Counted from the first letter of the stretch, positions 22,927 through 35,160 are shown. The stretch is DNA of 64,000 bases from Rhododendron vialii (GCF_030253575.1 NC_080559.1:31336501-31400500); one strand, 5' to 3'. Numbers and translations: made by a program. The notes: generated by a model from the letters alone, not told the origin.

Positions 22927-25900
22927 CCAATTTAGTAAGATGAAAAAGGAATTATCAAGAGAGGAATCTTGATTTTCAACCTAATCTTTCAGACAAGTAC
23001 TGGCATTTCATAGTAAAAGTGCCTACAAAAACACTAAAAGAAGTGAATTCTCAAAAAATAGAAACAGAAAAGGAAGGGGTAGGGGTAGGGGGCACCTTTT
23101 CACTATCTAAGTCAAAGCCCTTGGTTGGGATAACCAAGCTTAAAGGTTTCTTAATGGTATGCTCAATGCTAAACATGAGTAACCAGATCTCAAGCAAATT
23201 CTATGGACCCAAAAGTTAGGATAATATGACAACTATAACACAGCCGTGAACCTCCACCCATCACCACACGGTAGATCATTGCCAATCCAGTTTCACACAA
23301 CAGATATGCCAGTCTGGACATGGTTTGTCTTTTGTTTATGGCTGTCAAAATTTTGTTGATAAACATGTAAGCTCAGTTTAAGGCAAAGAGTATCATGGTG
23401 CAATAACATCGTGAGTAGGAGAGACATCGACCATTCTTTATGCATTAGGATGAGTACATGGTCCAGAAGCAGCAGCCCTCCCAATGTAAGGCAAAAAGAA
23501 GAGCAAACTGTAAAAAAATTTAACAAACTAAGCAACTGATGTGGCATTCTTCATTGTTGGACACATTGTCAACTGTGGGGATTCCAAGCATCTAAACCAT
23601 CAGGATGATTCAAGGTAATCACATGCGAATTGACTGCTACACCATTACTACTTAGCATAGAATATTGGCTCAGAAAAAAGTGAAAATAGCCCAATTTGAA
23701 CATATAACACCAAAATATTTCCTAAGAAATATTTTCGAGCTTCATAAGATAAGAAGACAGTTCAACAATATACCAAAAGCTTTTTAATGCATCAAGTCAT
23801 CAAGACACCAAATCCAATCAAAACGCAGAAAGAAGAAAAGAGTACCGTCAATATCAAACGCCACAAGTTAGTATCATGAACTCCCTCGGACACCACCAGT
23901 ACTATATGACAAACCGACGCCAAGAAAACACCAAGCTAGAAGGATCCCTTGCAGCATCCATGAAAAAAATATGTTTGCATTAGAAGGTTAGACTTTGAGA
24001 ACTGTTGGAAGGTGCTTTAGCACCACCAAATAAAAAATGAACCCACAAATAAATAAAGACGGGCCAACTTTGGAATCATATGCATTCAATTTTTAATTTT
24101 GAAGTCAATAGATAACGAAGCCTGCTCCATCTGGAAGTTACCTGGATACTCATCAATTCATGAGCCAGCTCAGCAGAGAGAGAATCACCACTCAATACAG
24201 AGATTGTCGACGTGCCATCGGGTCTAATTATCTCAGCTAAAACAGAAGGACTAAACACAGGCTGCATGACATGAAGGAATTCAGTGAGGGTTAAATTAAC
24301 ACACAACCAAAAAACACGACTGTTTCACTATTTAACAAACCAAAGTAGCAAATGGAAAAACTGAAAAACAAGAAGTATTCATCGTTTTCTGATGCCAGGA
24401 CGTACCTCAGGGTTTATCGTGTACTTCTGTACATAGCAAAAACACAATTCAGGTTTAGATCAAAGAACTACTGAATCAGATCCTTCTGAACGAAGTCAGA
24501 GTAGTTTGGCCATACATATGATTGAACCAAATAATCAGGGCAGATATAATGTTACATCATTGTACATATCTTTTCTACACGGCTGTCATTCCCTTAATAC
24601 CATCTTTCAGGAAAGTATACAAAATATAATGATATAGGGTTGCATCAATCTACTTCTTCTTCTTATCATATATAGGCTCATCATGGAAAAGCTATTATAT
24701 GCTTGCTTAGACATCCCTAGTTTTCCCAACAGGAAGATCAAATTCACACCTAAAGAAGACGAGGACCATCTAGGCCTCAACGCCTTTTCTCCGTTTGCAA
24801 ATTAAGTGACTGCTACTAACACTTAAGGGAGAAAAAGGAAAGCCGAACAAAAGGTTAAAATAGCAGTAACGTGTTAGCACTAAAATGGCACTTTAAAACA
24901 GATTCACTCACTGACGACACACACTTTAGTCCCACCCATCAAAATATGAGTTACACAACATTGTCTGAACAAGACTTATTCAACAACGAAGAAACAGGTC
25001 CTATGAAGAAAATGGCCAAAAAAGAGGAGGCAGTTACAAGTAGGGAACCTGTGTGTCAAGAAGTATAATACGCTCAGCAGAGATGCGAGGCTCAATGCCA
25101 ACAGTACAGTGCTTTGCCATTGCTCTAGTTTCCTCCGACTGTATCGCAAAAGGCGGCAACATTCCTACATGATAGACAAGCCAGTGTTAATCATCCATTT
25201 GGAAATGCAACACTGTTTTCCATCAAAACCGCCTTAACACTCCAAAGATCCTACATTTTCTGCTACTTGCTCCAATGACAAATACCAAAGAGTGACAGCA
25301 TGGATTAGTTACCAGGTGAGGTTCCATCAAATCCATAGAGCTCGTTCATTATCGACGACTTCCCCACCTCAGGAGGACCGATCACCCCAACCACCGTAAA
25401 ATCAGTGTTATCAGTCAAAAACTGCAATCAATAGCAACTTACTCAGATTTTCATCAAATTCACAGATTAATTAGAAAGAGAAAAGCCTAAATCTGAAGAC
25501 AGACTCAGTAATTCTAATTTCTTAACCTAACCAGCCAAATAGAGCATCTCCGGCCCTTGCTCTTTTTTTACTCAAACTCAAAATTTGAGTAAACACCCCC
25601 CCCCCCCCCCCCCCAAAAAAAAAAAAACCACTCCACTCCTTGACTCAAACCCATATCAAATTGAGTTTTACTCAAATTTCCACTATATCAAAATGAATTT
25701 TACTCAAAATCAAGGGTGGGCCGCAAACAATCCAAACCGAGCCCTAAACGAGCCAAGCCGATTGATTTATTAAACGAGCCTCTCTAAACAAGCGAGCTTT
25801 GGAGTGTTAAGCCCGACTCATTTACAAAACGAGCCTAAATCTCGAGATCGAGCTCGGGTTGATTACAAAACAATTTGAATCAAGCCGAGCTGAACCCTAA

Positions 25901-26201
25901 CAACCCGAGCCTTGAGTTGCTCGGTTCATTGGCCGCCCTAATCAAGGGAGACTCAAATTTGGTAAGGCTATTCTCAAGTTTACAACCGCGTCATTAATGA
26001 AGCTTGTACTCGAACTTGTGCCTAGATTTGGGTTTGGCTATTGGAGCTTCATACCAGAAGCAAAACCCAAACTTTTTCTCAAATTTGAGTAAGGGCTGGA
26101 GATGCTCTTTACAGAATTCATTTTGTAATAAAAAGCTTGAACGTAAACTTCAGTTGGAGCCTTCTTAATTCTCGTACAAATTGAGCCTCCTTAATCAATA
26201 T

Positions 26202-26243
<42 letters not shown>

Positions 26244-26492
26244 GGGGAGGAAGCGGTCGGTGTGGAAGTCCCAGGAATCAGAGAGGAGGTTGAGAGATCC
26301 AACGGAGGAGGGGACACGAGAGCGGAGAGTGACGGATTCGTCGTCGGCTGCGCGGATCAACTTACCGGCGGCGTTGACGAGGCTCGGCTTAGCCAAGAGG
26401 ATTTTGGGAGGAGGAGGAGGAGGTAAATGAGGCGATGCACCGCCGCCGGCGGACGACTGATTGGACGCGCTGACGCCGCCGCTGCCTGACAT
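21415..26492 (-). CDS. SMG9: SMG9-like nonsense-mediated mRNA decay factor
   Basis: SMG9 partners SMG8 and regulates the SMG1 kinase that phosphorylates UPF1 in nonsense-mediated decay. Exons: 26492-26244, 25421-25313, 25164-25049, 24261-24142, 23935-23846, 22825-22674, 22436-22169 and 21567-21415. The sum is 1257 nt, or 418 aa, and every junction keeps frame. The N-terminus is low-complexity with a Pro run (about residues 20-35). The central G-like fold starts near residue 90 with a P-loop-like G98-PPEVGKS. Other recognisable pieces are MNELYGFDGTSPGMLPPF, FSPSVLAEIIRPDG and the C-terminal RDWLKNSAKIWDMVKNS ending FRR. Exon 1 ends directly at a (CT)n tract and intron 1 contains a MITE. The final exon is partly duplicated downstream. 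SMG9 proteins bind nucleotide weakly or not at all; activity here is unknown. Confidence 0.93.
22889..22926. repeat. Long poly-G tract in SMG9 intron 5
   Basis: An uninterrupted run of about 37 G lies just upstream (gene sense) of exon 6, where it reads as poly-C about 60 bases before the acceptor. Such runs are error-prone in assemblies, so its length is uncertain. Confidence 0.8.
25541..26108. mobile_element. MITE-like element in SMG9 intron 1
   Basis: Ends are AGAGCATCTCCGGCCCTT and its near reverse complement AAGGGCTGGAGATGCTCT. Just inside both ends are runs of ACTCAAA/TTTGAGT. The 568-bp interior has a C-run at about 25596-25614 and GAGC-rich text, with no coding capacity. GAGCATCTCC ends are common in plant MITEs. 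I could not find a clear target duplication. Confidence 0.65.
26200..26240. repeat. (AG)n microsatellite abutting SMG9 splice donor
   Basis: On the gene strand this is (CT)n starting within a few bases of the exon 1 donor at 26243. Confidence 0.9.
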
Positions 26493-27674
26493 TAGCTCGA
26501 AATTGAACTCCCTTGATCACTATAAAAAAGCTGGATTTGTACGCATATCGGGGACAAACGTTTTGAACAAGAACGGAAAGCGTTCCCTGAAATGCGGGTT
26601 TACAAAGCGCGAGTTTTGGATTGAGCATACTTCAACCTGCGAAGTAGTAGTAATAAGAAGAAGGCTTCTCCACCATTTTCGGCCATTTTCAAACTTCTTT
26701 TGGGATTACTTCGACAATCCGATTCGTCCACATTGTAGATATTGTCAATTACAATAGTTGGGTAGAACATAAAAATCAATCGGATACACAATGGTACCTC
26801 ATCGGAGATCATAAAACTTGAATACTCCCTCCATGCGCAGTCTTTGTCATTCAAAGGCGTTTTGGTCGTGTGAAAGGCTTTTCTGCCCGTTTTTGGAAAA
26901 TTTCAACTTAATTTCCATTATAATTCCTCACCATGGACATTTTCGCTGGGGTATAATAAGTGAGCTTAACGAAATCTTATTCCACTTTGAAGGGTTTTTA
27001 TATGCAAATCTTTTCTCAACACCCTTGCTCCTCGTAGCATCTCAACTCCTTACTCAATTTTTTATCCAAAATTGAGTAAAAATTTGGGTAAAAACTTGAT
27101 TTGGTACGAAACAATCCAATGGGCAAATGCAAATATCTACTTATAAATTTGAGTAAAATTTTCATTAATGGCATAGTTGTAAATTTGAGAGGGAGAAAAT
27201 AGCCTTTAAAATTTGAGTAAGGATTTGATTCAAACCAAATTTGGAGAGAAATTTGGTTCAAACTCAAATTTGATATGAGTTTGAATAAGGAGTAAAGTGG
27301 TGTCTTGGATGATTTTTTACTCAAATTTGAGTAAAGAGTGGAGATGCTCTCACCCAAATTTTTTTTGGCTCATAAAAAGTTCTCCAGATTTGCCGAGCAA
27401 AAAAAAAAATTCTCCAGATTTCCAACTCAACAGTGACTCCACTCTTACCTTTTCTTTTCACCTTCTTGGGAGTCTGCAACCCAAGTTCCTTTGAGGGCTC
27501 TCTTGGGATAAAACAACAATAACAACACCATGGAGTAATTCCTAATCAATGGGGTATGGGCGGAGAGGACTGAAGTCTGAAGACATACTTAACCTCTCGC
27601 TATATTCTCTATGAAAACCTAGATTGCTTTTTCTTTTTTGTTTCCTTGCTTCTCTCACCACTTAGGAGATCTTC
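26493..27674. other. Intergenic region upstream of SMG9
   Basis: SMG9 promoter and leader should lie at the left end, but I cannot point to a core element. A lone TACTCCCTCCATGC near 26823 is a possible broken MITE end. A second GAGCATCTCC-type MITE occupies 27034-27351. No gene is supported. Confidence 0.55.
27034..27351. mobile_element. MITE related to the one at 25541-26108
   Basis: The left end reads TAGCATCTCAACTCCTTACTC and the right end is near its reverse complement (GAGTAAAGAGTGGAGATGCTCT). The interior repeats ACTCAAATTT/AAATTTGAGT motifs, as in the SMG9 intron element. It is about 318 bp long and noncoding. Confidence 0.6.
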
Positions 27675-28119
27675 ACTCTCATGACAATCATGCATTACCC
27701 AGAAAACATACAGCTGTTGACTTTGTTGCAAATGTCGATAGGAAGGATATGAGCAAGAAATCTCCTATGGAGTTGATCAATCAATGAAGTTCCACCAATC
27801 AAGGTTGAGGGGCAGAATTGTTGCTTGTGAAGGAGGTTAGTATGTCTTCCGATTGCCAAACTCTCTTTAGTAATTAGCTTGTCAAAAAGTATTAACTCGA
27901 TCGATTGTATGAGGTACCAACTCAGGTTTGTCAGTGTTTTGAATTTTCGGCTTGCAATGGAGCTCACGACCGTCTACTCTTTATCTTGCAGACAACAATC
28001 CTTCCCTGGGGCTAGGGCATCCAATCGAGTTCATTTGCCTCGCCCTGGATCAGCCTGCTGTTTTCAAGTATTGCGGTTTACGTTATCTTCAGGAGGACCG
28101 TGGCCATCATCACCACTAG
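27675..28119 (+). pseudogene. Decayed NDUFS6-type complex I subunit gene
   Basis: This resembles the 13-kDa Fe-S-associated zinc subunit of mitochondrial complex I. The last exon (27992-28119) is an open frame with LGHPIEFICLALDQPAV, KYCGLRYLQED and a terminal HHHH, then stop. The exon before it (to 27835, donor GTTAGT) has KSPMELI and the codons for VPPIKV and GRIVACEG. It has a stop after MELINQ and at least two frame changes (around 27783 and in GAGGGGCAG near 27810). The splice sites between these exons are intact. One of the expected zinc-site cysteines (VCKYCG in relatives) is Phe. No N-terminal targeting exon was found. I judge it a relic; assembly errors could explain single frameshifts but not the missing start and the Cys loss. 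Confidence 0.8.
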
Positions 28120-28328
28120 GAGTCCACAGATGAATCCTCTCCTGGATACCAGAACAGGGTTTATCTGGGAAAACTGTAATTTGAAAGAAACCTATGGATT
28201 GATGGTACTTGCATTCTTTTATTGACAGCAGAATAATTATCTTATAGTACAAATGTTTCCCTTGTTTTGATGGACCTAGATTCATACAACTACTAATATG
28301 TTGCTCTATTCGATCATGAGTTTGAAAT

Positions 28329-28482
28329 CCCGTTCCGCTAAGGTTCTTCTGTGTATCGTACCACTAAGATTCTTATTTTTTAAGTATTTATTTTCCGTTT
28401 TACGAGTAAGATCATTTTTCCCCAATACATCATCTTTAATTCAAAAAATAAATACTTATTTTCCTCAACAGAACGGGGCATA
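28329..28482. mobile_element. Small MITE with CCCGTTC ends
   Basis: The left end (TCCCGTTCCGCTAAGG, then AAGTATTTATTTTCCG) and the right end (AAATAAATACTTATTTTCC, then AACAGAACGGGGC) are imperfect inverted copies. About 150 bp, noncoding. The termini look like a short MITE seen in many plant promoters. Confidence 0.6.
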
Positions 28483-29603
28483 ATTGGGATCTTTTCAACT
28501 TCATGTGTCATTTGGCACAGATTCAAGAGAAAGGAACAGGAAAGTGCAATTTATTTGGGATATCACAATATTGTTCAAGGAACTGTTCTGCCTTTTTTTA
28601 GTTCTTATGTTCTGCCCACCTTCCAGCAAGTTACCCTACTGATAGTCTCATCTCATGTTCCACACATTTACGTAGGGCCATTACTAAGTGTATGAATCTC
28701 TCTAAAATGTGATGAAAAAGAATGTTGGGTACCATGTAGCGGTTTCTCAATCAAGACCACCGAATAATTACTCCAAAATTGAAGAAGTAGCTCTGGCCGC
28801 CTTTGATCCGTAATCTAGATATCTATATATTACACACTACGAGGGTTTGTCCATTAAAGACATCGGTTCCACACCATATTTAACCGTATGAATGAAAATA
28901 AGTAATGTGCGAGATAAAATTGGCCTTGTCTAATTGAGTAGTGTTCAGATCCACCAGCTCATGAGTAAACAAGATTATGTTTCCACACAAAAGGGTGGGA
29001 AAAAAAAGAAGGTATTTTGAAATAACCTCCATCCAAATTTTGATGACCATACTATACCAAGCCTCGAACAACGACCTGTGGGTTCAGTAGCCACTTTACC
29101 AGCCAACAGGCAAACAGGAGGATTGGCTCTTGAAACCATTCAGCTTATTAATTTATATTGTCAAACCAGAGTCACCAGACCGGTGTGAGAAAGCTTTCAA
29201 TTTATTGATTTATATTATATTTTTTATTTATGGAAATCTCCTAATCAATACAATCCTGGGGAGTGAGGGCTTACGGGTGGGGTTTGAATCCTCATCAAAT
29301 GGAAAAATTATTCATAGTCCGTTACCTACTATACTAGTTGGCAACTGAGATAAGAAACAACTTCGATTAATTTATTATGATAACACAGAAACGTACATAA
29401 GTCAATTTTACTGTTTCAACCTTGGCTTCTTTAATCACTAATCTTGATATTTAGGTGCCCTAAGGGCAAAAAAAACCGTCTGCGTTTAATTTAGCGACAC
29501 GATTTTTGAGTTGTTTTTCTCCAATTTCCGTTTATATTCGGATGAAATCTACGAAGTCAAAATTCAGATGTGTTGTTCGCATCGCAACTAATAGGAAAAA
29601 AGA

Positions 29604-29735
29604 GGGAAAATGACGGCCAATGACGTGTTTTGATAATTAATAACCGCTAAGGACATTTTCAGCATTAACAAATGTTCTTAGCTTATCCTTGGTGGATATT
29701 AATTATCAAAACACGTCCTGGGCCGTCATTTTCCC
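29604..29735. mobile_element. 132-bp hairpin MITE
   Basis: The ends are GGGAAAATGACGGCC and GGCCGTCATTTTCCC. Long arms continue through ACGTGTTTTGATAATTAAT and its reverse complement. Nearly the whole element can fold on itself. There is no coding capacity. Confidence 0.8.
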
Positions 29736-30091
29736 AAAAAACTACTAGAGAGAGAGAGAGAGAGAGAGAGAGGGGTCTCCATTCATCAATAGAAAATTTT
29801 CCAATTGGAGAACCCAAAGGAGAACAAAACGGAGCAAAGAGTGCCTATAGGTAAGTGTAAACAAATGTAGATCGTATGACCTATAAATATTTCCCGACTA
29901 CCATCGGCAGTCAGGCCAATGGAATTGAACCCTATGGTAAACATACCAAAACTCCCCAATACAACGGGCAAATAGCGATGAAAACGTGTTAGCCAAAAAC
30001 CAAAAAATGGCCAAAGACTTGCAGATACTCACCTGCTCAGACTAATCCAGATGGGATACAACTGCAAAAAAGAATCCCATCAAGAGCTTCC

Positions 30092-31023
30092 TCATTCATC
30101 GTTAGCAGCCATTTTCCTTCTCTGTTGATGCTCTGCACCCTTATAATCCACTACTTCACGGAACAAGATTGGATCAAGCACACAGTTCTCGCTCCCATAA
30201 ACAGCAGCTTGAACGCTTGCCATCGTCTTTGCTATCTCTCTACCTGAAAATCCTTCAGTCCCGGCCGCAGCTTCCCTCAGAATATCATCTGTCAAGTCCT
30301 TGATCTCAATTTTCTGCTGTTGTTTCTTGAATAGGTGGGAAAACAAACCCGGTTTTCTTGCCCCCGCCTTAGCTATGTACTTGTCCAAATAGAGTTTCAG
30401 AAGCTTGAAGCGTTCATCTTCACCAGGCAAAGGGAACTCTAGGACTTCGTCAATTCGATCTGCAACAGCTGAATCAAGATCACCCGGGCGGTTTGTAGCA
30501 AGAGCAAGGACTATATCCTTGGACTGATCGCCTGTGCGGAAAAGCAGGGCATTGAGTGCACTTCTTTGAGCTTCACTCATGTAGGTTTTGTTTCGCCTGG
30601 AAAATTATGGATAAAAAACCCAAATGCTGACTGTTAGATTCACATAAATTAGTCAAATGAAAAAATATGACTGCCAAAACCAAATTAGCCATTGTTTCAC
30701 GAAGGGGGATAAGTGCTTCTCCCTCAAAAGATTACAAGTCGTTGGGAAGATAAAATAGGTCCTAGAACATTATTGGAGACTACAAGAAGGAAAATATCAC
30801 TTACTCACACAAAAATGCATCTGCTTCATCAATAAAAAGTAATAAACCCCTCTTCGACTTCTTGCCCCAATCAAACAGTTGATGTATCTTCGTTACAGCC
30901 TGTGGACCCAATGGTGCAACATCTCCACCAGTCATTAATGCATAGTCTAGCCCCTGAGAGCAAATCAAACAATAAGTGGGGAATCACCGGGGTGCCAACA
31001 TAATCTACATGGGTTACCGCTTT

Positions 31024-31075
<52 letters not shown>

Positions 31076-34000
31076 ATACAGATTTCCGTGCCAGCTCTCT
31101 AGCAGCCATTGTTTTCCCAGTTCCAGGAGGACCATAAAAGAGCATGTTCCTAAATGGTGCTTGATGGGACTTTGTATTGGCAGTTGCACTAGCCAGTTGC
31201 TGAATTCGTTTCTGAAGACTAGGGTTTAAGATAACGTCCCCAAATCCATTACCGTTATTTGAAGCAGACGCTTTAGAGGTTTTAGAAGATAGAGTGCTCA
31301 TACCACGAGAAAACAATCCAGACCATGGGTACTTTCCTCTGGAGGACTCTCTGATCAAAGATGGTTGCCCTAATATTCTGTCCACATAGCTCCATATAAC
31401 TCGTGCACCTTCTCTGCATTGCAGATGACAAACTTGTATGAGCTTATATCATTGTAACAGACACAATTAGACCTTTAATAGCAGTACATTACATCTTAGT
31501 TCAAGAAAATAATGCAGCTAATAATAGGGAAGGGAAGGATAAGCAAAAAATGCATATTCAATATGCATCTAAGACCTCATTACCTTGTTGTGTAGATCCC
31601 TGCTGCGAGGGCTGTCACTCCCCCCACAGCTACGACCATCTTATTTTGATCAGTTAATATGGCCCGCAAACCCCCTGCAAAGCATAGATGGATCCCCATA
31701 AACTACAACCAATAAGGGAAAATGGACAAGAAGCATCAATACCAACCAAATATTGTTCCCAAGGATTACACCGTAGATCCCTCTAATGCATGTGCAACAA
31801 TAGACCACATTGTTCAAGAATGAGGAGAGGGTTGATTCCATAGGTTGTTTTAGACTTACTCTTGTACATGCTAGGGAAAGAATTGGTAAATAAGCTACCT
31901 AGTCCACAACTTAACATTAGATGCTATGGTTCAAGTTTCAACAATTAGGGTTGTGACTCAAAAAGATCTCACATGTGCTTTATCTTATTAATCAAAATGA
32001 TCTAGGAGCTTGTCAATGTTAAGATCCAAAATGAGCATTCTAATTTCGTTTGTGTCAGTCACGAGTGCGGTAAAATAAATACCTCCGATATGATCAAAGG
32101 TCGTGTTTATGGCAGCAAGCCATTTCTCTCTCTCAGCATTTGCACGCTCTACTAGCATGCGCCTGTTAACCTCTTCACCAAGCTTTGCTTCATGTGCCCT
32201 CCCTTCTGCTTCTGCCATAGCCTTCACCCTTATTGTTTCACGTTCGATATTAGCCTTCTCCCTTTCTGTTTGCCGACGCTGCGCTTGAATCTGTTCCTCA
32301 GTAGCTCGTCTGGCTTGCTCTTGCCTAAGTGATGATTCTTCTTGCATTTTTACAAGCTCTTGATTTCTTGCTCTGTGATGCTCATTTTCAGCCTAAAAAG
32401 TAAAAAGAGACAGTTATATCCTTCCAACTGGTGTAGTTGAAATCCTTAAGTATGAAATAAAGTTATAGCTACCTGCATCCTCTTCCTTGCCAACTCATCC
32501 TCGTAACGAGCCATCTGTGATTTTATTTGTGCCTGTTGCTGAGACAGCTTTTTCTGTTCCTCATAAATTACTTTTTGCCTCTCCTGTCAAAAATAGACAG
32601 CATCCATTGAACTATTTTAGCATATATTCAAACTTATGGGATCATGGGTACGCAAGACACATCATGCATATCAGGTACAGTAACCACTTGAAATAGATTC
32701 AGAGGTTGCATTCTTTTTTACTCTTCCAGAAAAAAAAGTAAAGGAGATAAGGTATGTAACGTATGTTTCATGTCCCAAATTCAAGAAAGATAGGAACTGT
32801 AAGAGCAAAACTCCCACTTTCTTATTCGCAGCAAGGAAAAATGCAAGAGAAGCACGATCAAACTCAGAAGAGCACAACATATACCTCACCTAATATTAAT
32901 CTAATCCCGAAATTTTTTTGCTTCCAGTAATCAAGATTACACAAAGATCAAAGTACATCAAACAAGCCACTTCACATTTTCAGTTGTTCACAACTCCATG
33001 AAAGTAAAGCAGAAGTGTTCTTCCTTTTTCCTTCCTTCTATCCCCCAAAAAACTAATTTTACAAATAAAGACAATATAAGAAACTGATGCAGAAGTATGA
33101 ATCATACAGTTTCAGCTTGAGCTTGCATTGCTTTAAACTCTGCTCCTTTTGAAGTGAATTCTATCTGCCTTGTCTCTTCTTGCTTGTTTATTACGTTGAA
33201 CACCTAAACCAGCATTAAACTCAGAATTAATTACCTGCCAAAGACTTCAATGTCCATAAGTCACCAATCAAAACTATACATAAAGATACATAACTTTCTA
33301 CCCTTTTGCGACAAAAATCCATTAACAACAAAAGTGCTGGACATCCAAACCTGCCGTTGATTTCCCCGGGAAACAGCCAAGAAAATTGGCCTGTTCCACT
33401 GACCAGAATAACCAAGTGATTCCATTACAAACCCGGTACAGGTCATTTCCAGCATCTGAACGCAACTACTTGCGGAGGGACTACCTATACATTCGAATAA
33501 ATAATCCCCACAAAACAAAGGCTACCAATACCTCACTAAAAATTTGACAATACTACCCAAGAACAAATCCCCTCTATCAGCCCCTTCGGATTCCAAGAGG
33601 GGGAAAAGAAAAGAAGGAAAAATCCTACTTGTTTGGATAGCTGAAAGAACCATGAGAAAAAAAGGTGAAAATTGAAGAAAAAAGATTTATCTTTTATTGG
33701 TCCATCTTTACTTCCTGGAGAGATTCAATGAAAATTCACAATCCTTTATCCCCCTCCGTTTCTCATAAAGGCCCTCTATTAATCCGGTCAATCAATCAAA
33801 ACAAAGACAAGGAAGAATAAACTAAAGCTAACTCGTTGGCCCAGACTTAGAGGTTTGCTCCTTCCTAAAATCCTAAACTCAGAAACTTCCCAAGTGCTAT
33901 CAATTCCTTCCGAGGCCAGGCTATACTAAGCTTTGCTCCGGTTTTAATTAAGCCCCTCCAGTGAACGGTGGGGGTGGGTTTGGTCTCATGATTAGTCGAG

Positions 34001-34383
34001 TTGTGTGTAAGCTGGCCCGATCGCCTGAGTTATAAAAAAAAAACTAAAAAGAAGAACTACCAAAAAAATAGCTCGAAACTCCAAACCTTTTTGCCATGGG
34101 GAGAGCTGCTAATCTCTCTCAGGGCCTTTGCGCCCCTCTCCAGCGCCTCGGGATCGAACCCGGATGCCGTCGTTCGCGGGTTATCATTCCGAACCCGCGT
34201 AGGCTCGGCCTTCGCCGCCGCCCCCGGTTGGGCCGCCGCCGGAGAATCGGAAGAAGCTTGAGGAGGAGGAGCCGGCGAAGCGAAGGGAGAGAAGTTGAAA
34301 GGGCCGTCGGCGTAGGCGCAGTCCACGCCCAATGCAGCGGAGGCTAGGGCTGAGATAAGCCCTGCGCCAACAACTCTTGCCAT
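30092..34383 (-). CDS. ATAD3: ATAD3-type mitochondrial AAA+ ATPase
   Basis: ATAD3 proteins sit in the mitochondrial inner membrane and support nucleoid, cristae and complex I maintenance. Exons: 34383-34087, 33203-33108, 32583-32473, 32392-32083, 31674-31584, 31413-31080, 30953-30805 and 30596-30092. The sum is 1893 nt, or 630 aa, the usual plant length. The start of the last exon may be off by one base. The N-terminal part is low-complexity and Ala/Pro-rich. Residues about 110-265 are a highly charged Glu/Arg/Gln coiled coil. A membrane segment ([15 protein letters not shown]) lies near 285-300. Walker A GPPGTGKT is at 396-403, Walker [10 protein letters not shown] at about 450-457 and the second region of homology [19 protein letters not shown] at 494-512. 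The AAA domain is complete, so an active ATPase is expected. A (CT)n tract abuts the exon 6 donor. Confidence 0.95.
31031..31075. repeat. (AC)n(AG)n microsatellite abutting ATAD3 splice donor
   Basis: On the gene strand the exon 6 donor GTATG is followed at once by (CT)n and then (GT)n. Confidence 0.9.
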
Positions 34384-34547
34384 TTTTCTTTCGGACTAAA
34401 AACCCGAATCGAGCTCAGCTCTTGGGGGCGATAAGATGGGTTCTGGATTGTGGGAAGAGAGAGAAAAATTTTGTGAGAAGATAAAGGGAAAGTCTTGAAG
34501 GGCAAGAAAGGGGATACAGAGTGGGGGAAGGGAAAGAGGAGAAGGTT

Positions 34548-34638
34548 CAGGGTTTTGGTAGGGTTTTTCTCTCTCTCTCTCTCTCTCTCTTAAAAATCCG
34601 GTTTTACTTTTAAAAGATATTTTAGGGTTTTGGTAGGG

Positions 34639-34686
<48 letters not shown>

Positions 34687-34713
34687 ATCCGGTTTTACTT
34701 TTAAAAGATATTT
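34548..34713. repeat. Tandem duplication with (CT)n expansion upstream of ATAD3
   Basis: The two copies begin AGGGTTTTGGTAGGGTTTTT at about 34549 and 34622, each followed by (CT)n and TTAAAAATCCGGTTTTACTT. The CT run is about 22 bp in the first and about 40 bp in the second. The rest is identical, so duplication was recent and the repeat length has since changed. Confidence 0.9.
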
Positions 34714-34715
34714 TA

Positions 34716-35160
34716 GGCACTGTTTGGTACCAATGAAAAAGAAAAGAAAAGAAAGGAAAAGAAAGAAAAATAAAAATTTGCTTTTGTTTGATTGACAGTT
34801 TTGAGATTAAAAATGTGTTATAGGATTGCGTATTTTTCATCTTTGGTTAATTTTTTTTAGTACTAATAATACAAACTTTTTGATTTTCGAATTGAAGTAT
34901 ACTACATACATCCAAAAAGTGAAAAAATACGTAGAAAATTTAATAAAAATCACTGAAAATGAAAAAACAGGGACGAAGAAATAGTTAAAAAAAAATTGAA
35001 GAGAATATTTCTGTGATGAGAACCAAGTTTAGAAGAAACTTTATTGTTCATAAACGTTTGTTTTATTATTTTCTTTTTCTTTTTCCTCTCAAACCAAACA
35101 AAAGAAGAGGAATTTTTTTTATATCCTTTCCTTTCTTTTCTATAGGTACCAAACAAAGCC
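34716..35160. mobile_element. MITE with GGC..TGTTTGGTACC ends
   Basis: The left end GGCACTGTTTGGTACC and the right end GGTACCAAACAAAGCC are inverted, with purine-rich (GAAAA)n and pyrimidine-rich (TTTTC)n arms behind them. It is 445 bp and noncoding. The termini resemble hAT-type MITEs. No clear target duplication was seen. Confidence 0.7.

Larger units (their letters stand above)
28120..30091. other. Intergenic region between NDUFS6 relic and ATAD3 3' end
   Basis: It contains two hairpin MITEs (28329-28482 and 29604-29735) and an (AG)n run at 29747-29772. The right end is probably ATAD3 3'UTR. No gene is supported. Confidence 0.55.

Noticed and set aside
22670-22930. Poly-Pro N-terminus on an SMG9 exon
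   Set aside because: The Pro run is the poly-G tract of the intron read through. A clear acceptor at 22826 starts the exon after it.
26820-26845. Stowaway MITE starting TACTCCCTCCATGC
   Set aside because: No matching right-hand end with TA could be found, so it may be a fragment or chance.
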